A stretch of DNA of 64,000 nucleotides from Chryseobacterium sp. MYb7 (GTDB lineage: Bacteria > Bacteroidota > Bacteroidia > Flavobacteriales > Weeksellaceae). A program made the translations under genes and the position numbers. The notes below the pieces were generated by a model. It searched no databases. It was not told the origin of the DNA and worked only from the letters and a program-made list of their open reading frames with translations. How positions within the stretch are numbered: position 1 is the first letter of the stretch; each line of letters opens with the position of its first letter. The stretch spans positions 124,001-188,000 of the forward strand of contig NZ_PCOU01000006.1 of the NCBI RefSeq assembly GCF_002979455.1, in the 5' to 3' direction. Below, one piece after another: positions 61,469-64,000 of this stretch.

Positions 61469-61852
61469 ATGAAAAACAAATTATCAATTGTACTCATGCT
61501 GGGAATCACACTTTCTACCACTTCATGTGCTAGTATTTTTACCGGAACTCAGGATTCAATCGCTTTTTCTTCAAATCCTGAAGGAGCAAAAGTATTTCAC
61601 AAAGGAATAGAAAAATGTACAACACCTTGTACTACTAAGATTCCAAGAGGTTTAGGTAAGCAGATGATTGCATTTGAAAAAGAGGGATTTGAGAAGAAAG
61701 AAGTAAAACTGACAAAAACTTTTAATGCCGTAACGTTACTGAATATCATTTTGGGAGGAGCAATAGGAGTGGGAATTGATGCTGCTACAGGATCTTTGAC
61801 CAAATATTCTCCAAAAAAATATGATGTGGAGCTGCAGGCTAAACCAGAGTAA
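61469..61852 (+). CDS. PEGA-like lipoprotein
   Basis: A 127-residue protein with a lipobox (TTSC, Cys20) after a hydrophobic leader. FSSNPEGAKVFHKGIEKCTTPCTTKIPRG has the shape of a PEGA domain (short beta repeat with SxPxGA.V). The C-terminal half includes a Gly/Ile/Ala-rich stretch (LLNIILGGAIGVGIDAATGS) that looks membrane-seeking. Such proteins occur widely in Bacteroidetes, often annotated as hypothetical lipoproteins. No operon partner. Confidence 0.75.
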   Translation: MKNKLSIVLMLGITLSTTSCASIFTGTQDSIAFSSNPEGAKVFHKGIEKCTTPCTTKIPRGLGKQMIAFEKEGFEKKEVKLTKTFNAVTLLNIILGGAIGVGIDAATGSLTKYSPKKYDVELQAKPE

Positions 61853-61870
61853 GCTTAAAAATATAAAAGT

Positions 61871-61907
61871 AAAAAGGCAGATTCAGAAGTATTGAATTTG
61901 CCTTTTT
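61871..61907. terminator. Bidirectional intrinsic terminator
   Basis: AAAAAGGCAGATTCA (61871-61885) pairs with TGAATTTGCCTTTTT (61893-61907) with one G-U pair. T-rich tails on both strands serve the lipoprotein (+) and hydrolase (-) genes. Confidence 0.85.
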
Positions 61908-61912
61908 TATGT

Positions 61913-62656
61913 TTATTTTAAAAGTTCTTTCAGGAACATCAGCGTATGGTTCCAGGCTCTTTTGGCCATTGTTGGATTATAATCCGGTGATTTTGGATCG
62001 GTGAATGTATGTTTAGAATGAGCATACGTGATAATCTGCCAGTCAGCGTTTCCTTCGTTCATTTCTTTGATGAGGTTGTTGTAATCATCAGGAGTAACGC
62101 TTTTATCATCTGCCGGATTTTCAACAAGGATTTTAGCACTTAAAGCTTCATTTTTTCGGCTCTGATCTCTGGCAAGACTTCCATGGATAGAAACCACTCC
62201 TGCAACAGGCAGATGTCCTCTCGCTGATTCTAATGCTCCGGTGCCTCCGAAACAGTAGCCAATAACAGCTACTTTGTCAGAAATTGCTCCATTTTTTTTC
62301 AACTGTTCCAATGCCAGCGAAATTCTTTTCTGATATTCCTGATAATTTTGTTTGTAATATCCCGAAGTTTTAGCGGCAGATTCATTGTCAGCCGGAATCT
62401 TTCCTTCACCATAAATATCTGCGATAAAGGCAATATAACCTTGCTTTTCAAGTTCAATGGCAGCTGTTTTAGCTTCTTCATCAATACCTTTCCAGGCTGG
62501 AAGAATCAAGACTCCCGGAAGTTTTTTTCCTGCATTGGAGGTAATGAGACCATTCAGTTTCTGTGCGCCATCCTGATAGGATACGGTTTTTAGTTTTTGA
62601 CTGAAAAGGGTTCCTGAAGCCATAATCATTGTGGTTAATAAGATGGAACGTATCAT
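61913..62656 (-). CDS. Exported dienelactone-hydrolase-family protein
   Basis: A 247-residue alpha/beta-hydrolase of the DLH family with a signal-like N-terminus (IRSILLTTMIMASGTLFSQ). The nucleophile is Cys135 in IGYCFGGTGAL; a likely Asp lies in NPADDKSVTPDDY and the His in YAHSKHTFTDP. In true DLH the Cys opens dienelactones from chlorocatechols; exported homologs in Bacteroidetes act on other esters or are untested. It lies alone between a terminator and the HAD-hydrolase gene. Confidence 0.85.
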   Translation of the reverse strand: MIRSILLTTMIMASGTLFSQKLKTVSYQDGAQKLNGLITSNAGKKLPGVLILPAWKGIDEEAKTAAIELEKQGYIAFIADIYGEGKIPADNESAAKTSGYYKQNYQEYQKRISLALEQLKKNGAISDKVAVIGYCFGGTGALESARGHLPVAGVVSIHGSLARDQSRKNEALSAKILVENPADDKSVTPDDYNNLIKEMNEGNADWQIITYAHSKHTFTDPKSPDYNPTMAKRAWNHTLMFLKELLK

Positions 62657-62722
62657 AATTAATTGTTTGTGAATTAGTGAATTGTAAGACCGTATTAAAG
62701 GTAAGGAAATATTTAAAAAGCG

Positions 62723-63334
62723 CTAAACTTCAACTCCGAATTTCTTTAATTCTTGTGTTAAATCTGTATCCGGAGAAACCTGAATGGTAGTAAATCCCAG
62801 CGATTTTGCCATTTCAATATTCTTCTTATTATCATCAATAAAAACCGATTCCTCAGCCTTGATGTTATATCTTTCCAGAAGCACATGCCAGATTTTAGGA
62901 TCAGGTTTAATTAGTTTTTCTGTTCCTGAAACGACAATTTTGCCTTCGAAGATCTGGAAAAAATCATAGTTTTCCAATGCGTAAGGAAAGGTTTCTTCCG
63001 ACCAGTTAGTCAGTCCGAATAGGTTATAGTCTGTATTTTTAAGCTTTCTGAGAACCTCTACATTTTGGGGAATATCGCTTTTCAGCATTACCGTCCAGTT
63101 GTCATAGAAAGCGCGGATTTCTTTTTCCCATTCCGGGAATTTTTTCACCTGAATTTCTGTTCCTTCGGCAAGACTTCTTCCTCTGTCCTGTTCAATATTC
63201 CATTCATCCTGAGCAATATGTTCAAGAAAATATTCCATTTTTTCATTATCATTAAAATAATCTTTGAAATAATATCTCGGATTCCAGTCCATGAGTACGC
63301 CTCCGAAATCGAATATGATGTTTTTTATTTTCAT
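62723..63334 (-). CDS. HAD-superfamily hydrolase (subfamily IA)
   Basis: A 203-residue HAD protein. The first motif reads FDFGGVLMDWNPRYYF with nucleophile Asp9; the usual second Asp is Gly, as in YihX-like members. Later motifs are LTNWS, KPDPKIWHVLLERY with the Lys, and SVFIDDNKKNIEMAKSLG with the acidic pair. Likely a phosphatase on sugar phosphates or nucleotides; substrate unknown. It is 66 bp upstream of the DLH gene on the same strand. Confidence 0.87.
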   Translation of the reverse strand: MKIKNIIFDFGGVLMDWNPRYYFKDYFNDNEKMEYFLEHIAQDEWNIEQDRGRSLAEGTEIQVKKFPEWEKEIRAFYDNWTVMLKSDIPQNVEVLRKLKNTDYNLFGLTNWSEETFPYALENYDFFQIFEGKIVVSGTEKLIKPDPKIWHVLLERYNIKAEESVFIDDNKKNIEMAKSLGFTTIQVSPDTDLTQELKKFGVEV

Positions 63335-63393
63335 AATTAATATTGTTGTGAATTACTGCTGAGAGTGATTTTACATTTAATTTCTGCTTTTAT

Positions 63394-63825
63394 TTATTCC
63401 GGTCTGTAAAACTGATATTGCCCATCCTGATAATAGGCATTGATATGCTGAAGTCCATTGGTCAGGATGATTTCCCTTGCTCCGATGATGGAGTTGTATC
63501 TGGCGGTCTGCTCGAATGTTTTTTCTGTTAATTTGATTTGAGGAGCTTTACATTCAATCAGAATTACGGGTTCTGTTTTTTCTGTAACCAGAAGGTCAAT
63601 ACGTTTGGTAAGACCGTTCAGGACAATTTTTTTTTCGGTGATCAAGGCTGATGTAGAATAGGATTTTACAGTAAGATAATAATGTATCCAGTGCTGCCTT
63701 ACCCATTCCTCAGGAGTGAGCAGAAGATAAGTTTTACGAACCAAATCATAAATAAAAAACTTATCTTTGTCTTTCTTGAATTTAAAATCAAAAGTTTCCT
63801 GAAAATTCAGTTTTGGAAGTTCCAT
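63394..63825 (-). CDS. HsdR N-terminal-like PD-(D/E)XK nuclease-domain protein
   Basis: A 143-residue stand-alone domain resembling the N-terminal nuclease domain of type I restriction HsdR subunits. The start at 63825 (MELPKLNFQETFDF) is preferred over an ATG 33 bp upstream. The core GLTKRIDLLVTEKTEPVILIECKAP gives Asp and Glu-x-Lys, followed by helix EKTFEQTARYNSIIGAREIIL. No hsdM or hsdS is present. It starts just 7 bp from the divergent holA, an arrangement I recall as conserved in Flavobacteriia, which suggests a chromosome-maintenance role instead of restriction; that is inference. Confidence 0.8.
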   Translation of the reverse strand: MELPKLNFQETFDFKFKKDKDKFFIYDLVRKTYLLLTPEEWVRQHWIHYYLTVKSYSTSALITEKKIVLNGLTKRIDLLVTEKTEPVILIECKAPQIKLTEKTFEQTARYNSIIGAREIILTNGLQHINAYYQDGQYQFYRPE

Positions 63826-63832
63826 TAATAAG

Positions 63833-64000
63833 ATGAAAGAATTAGATTTAATCCTCAAAAATATTAAAAATAAAGAAGTTTTACCTATTTATTTTTTCCA
63901 CGGAGAAGAAGCCTACTTTATTGATCTCGCTGTAAAAGCCCTTGAACACAACTTTTTGGAAGAAGATGAAAAAGCTTTCAACCAAACGGTTACTTACGGA
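63833..64000 (+). CDS. holA: DNA polymerase III subunit delta, truncated by window edge
   Basis: The first 56 codons of the delta subunit of the clamp loader. The N-terminal MKELDLILKNIKNKEVLPIY with FFHGEEAYFIDLAVKALEHN matches HolA (phosphate-loop-like GEE.YFID segment). Delta opens the sliding clamp during loading. The gene is divergent from the HsdR-N-like gene, with start codons 7 bp apart, so their promoters overlap. It continues beyond the window. Confidence 0.85.
   Translation, partial: MKELDLILKNIKNKEVLPIYFFHGEEAYFIDLAVKALEHNFLEEDEKAFNQTVTYG

Overview
The window looks like chromosome of a Chryseobacterium-like member of the Flavobacteriia (Bacteroidetes). The basis is AT-rich DNA, TAnnTTTG-type -7 promoter boxes, no obvious Shine-Dalgarno sequences, a T9SS C-terminal sorting domain, propeller/LytTR regulators, an argF'-type ornithine transcarbamylase and a TonB receptor/PepSY pair. 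I see no rRNA, tRNA, CRISPR array, prophage or complete insertion sequence. Genus-level placement is inference from gene content and style.

Layout. 1-3.0 kb: secreted Ig-like repeat proteins, two of them tandem paralogs. 3.1-6.4 kb: a TetA-like MFS pump, an arylamine N-acetyltransferase and a lipoprotein. 6.6-14.2 kb: housekeeping genes (TatA/B-type subunit, PAP2 phosphatase, TPR protein, trmL, rlmH, YihY/BrkB, nhaA, rel). 14.3-26.6 kb, all on the minus strand: an organic-acid module of acs, a PrpE-like acyl-CoA synthetase, a lone receiver protein, a transporter-fused histidine kinase with a STAC-like linker (CrbS/CbrA type), two small membrane proteins, an MHS-family MFS carrier, a porin, and a DDE-less IS1-type zinc-ribbon/HTH protein at its head. 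26.7-35.3 kb: an arginine operon (GNAT, argG, argC, argD, argF', argB, argE, argH). 35.7-42.2 kb: an Lrp/AsnC regulator, then pyrB, carA and carB. 42.2-44.5 kb: poorly known genes, including a lone PD-(D/E)XK nuclease-like protein. 44.7-49.4 kb: an iron/siderophore cassette (TonB receptor, PepSY membrane protein, esterase). 49.6-56.5 kb: lipoproteins, a degenerate pepsin-like protein, Crp/Fnr, DinB, MGMT, CDP-alcohol transferase, DUF2911, GNAT and cupin genes. 56.5-61.3 kb: a propeller-kinase/LytTR pair divergent from a T9SS-sorted secreted protein. 61.4-64 kb: a PEGA-like lipoprotein, dienelactone hydrolase, HAD hydrolase, an HsdR-N-like nuclease and the start of holA.

How the genes work together. 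The arginine operon and pyrB-carA-carB meet at carbamoyl phosphate: CarAB makes it, ArgF' and PyrB consume it, and an Lrp-type regulator sits between them. The minus-strand module could move short organic acids through the outer membrane (porin) and inner membrane (MFS), sense them (transporter-kinase) and activate them (Acs, PrpE-like).

The most interesting non-coding signals are three. First, a pyrB leader with a textbook Bacteroidetes promoter, a 23-codon leader peptide and an intrinsic terminator that starts at the leader stop codon, suggesting attenuation. Second, a four-helix-bundle (23S IVS-type) element wedged between carA and carB between imperfect inverted repeats, with possible ORF-less relatives in other gaps. 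Third, a family of AACCATTAAG/CTTAATGGTT-bounded intergenic elements, two of which (27 kb apart) are almost identical.
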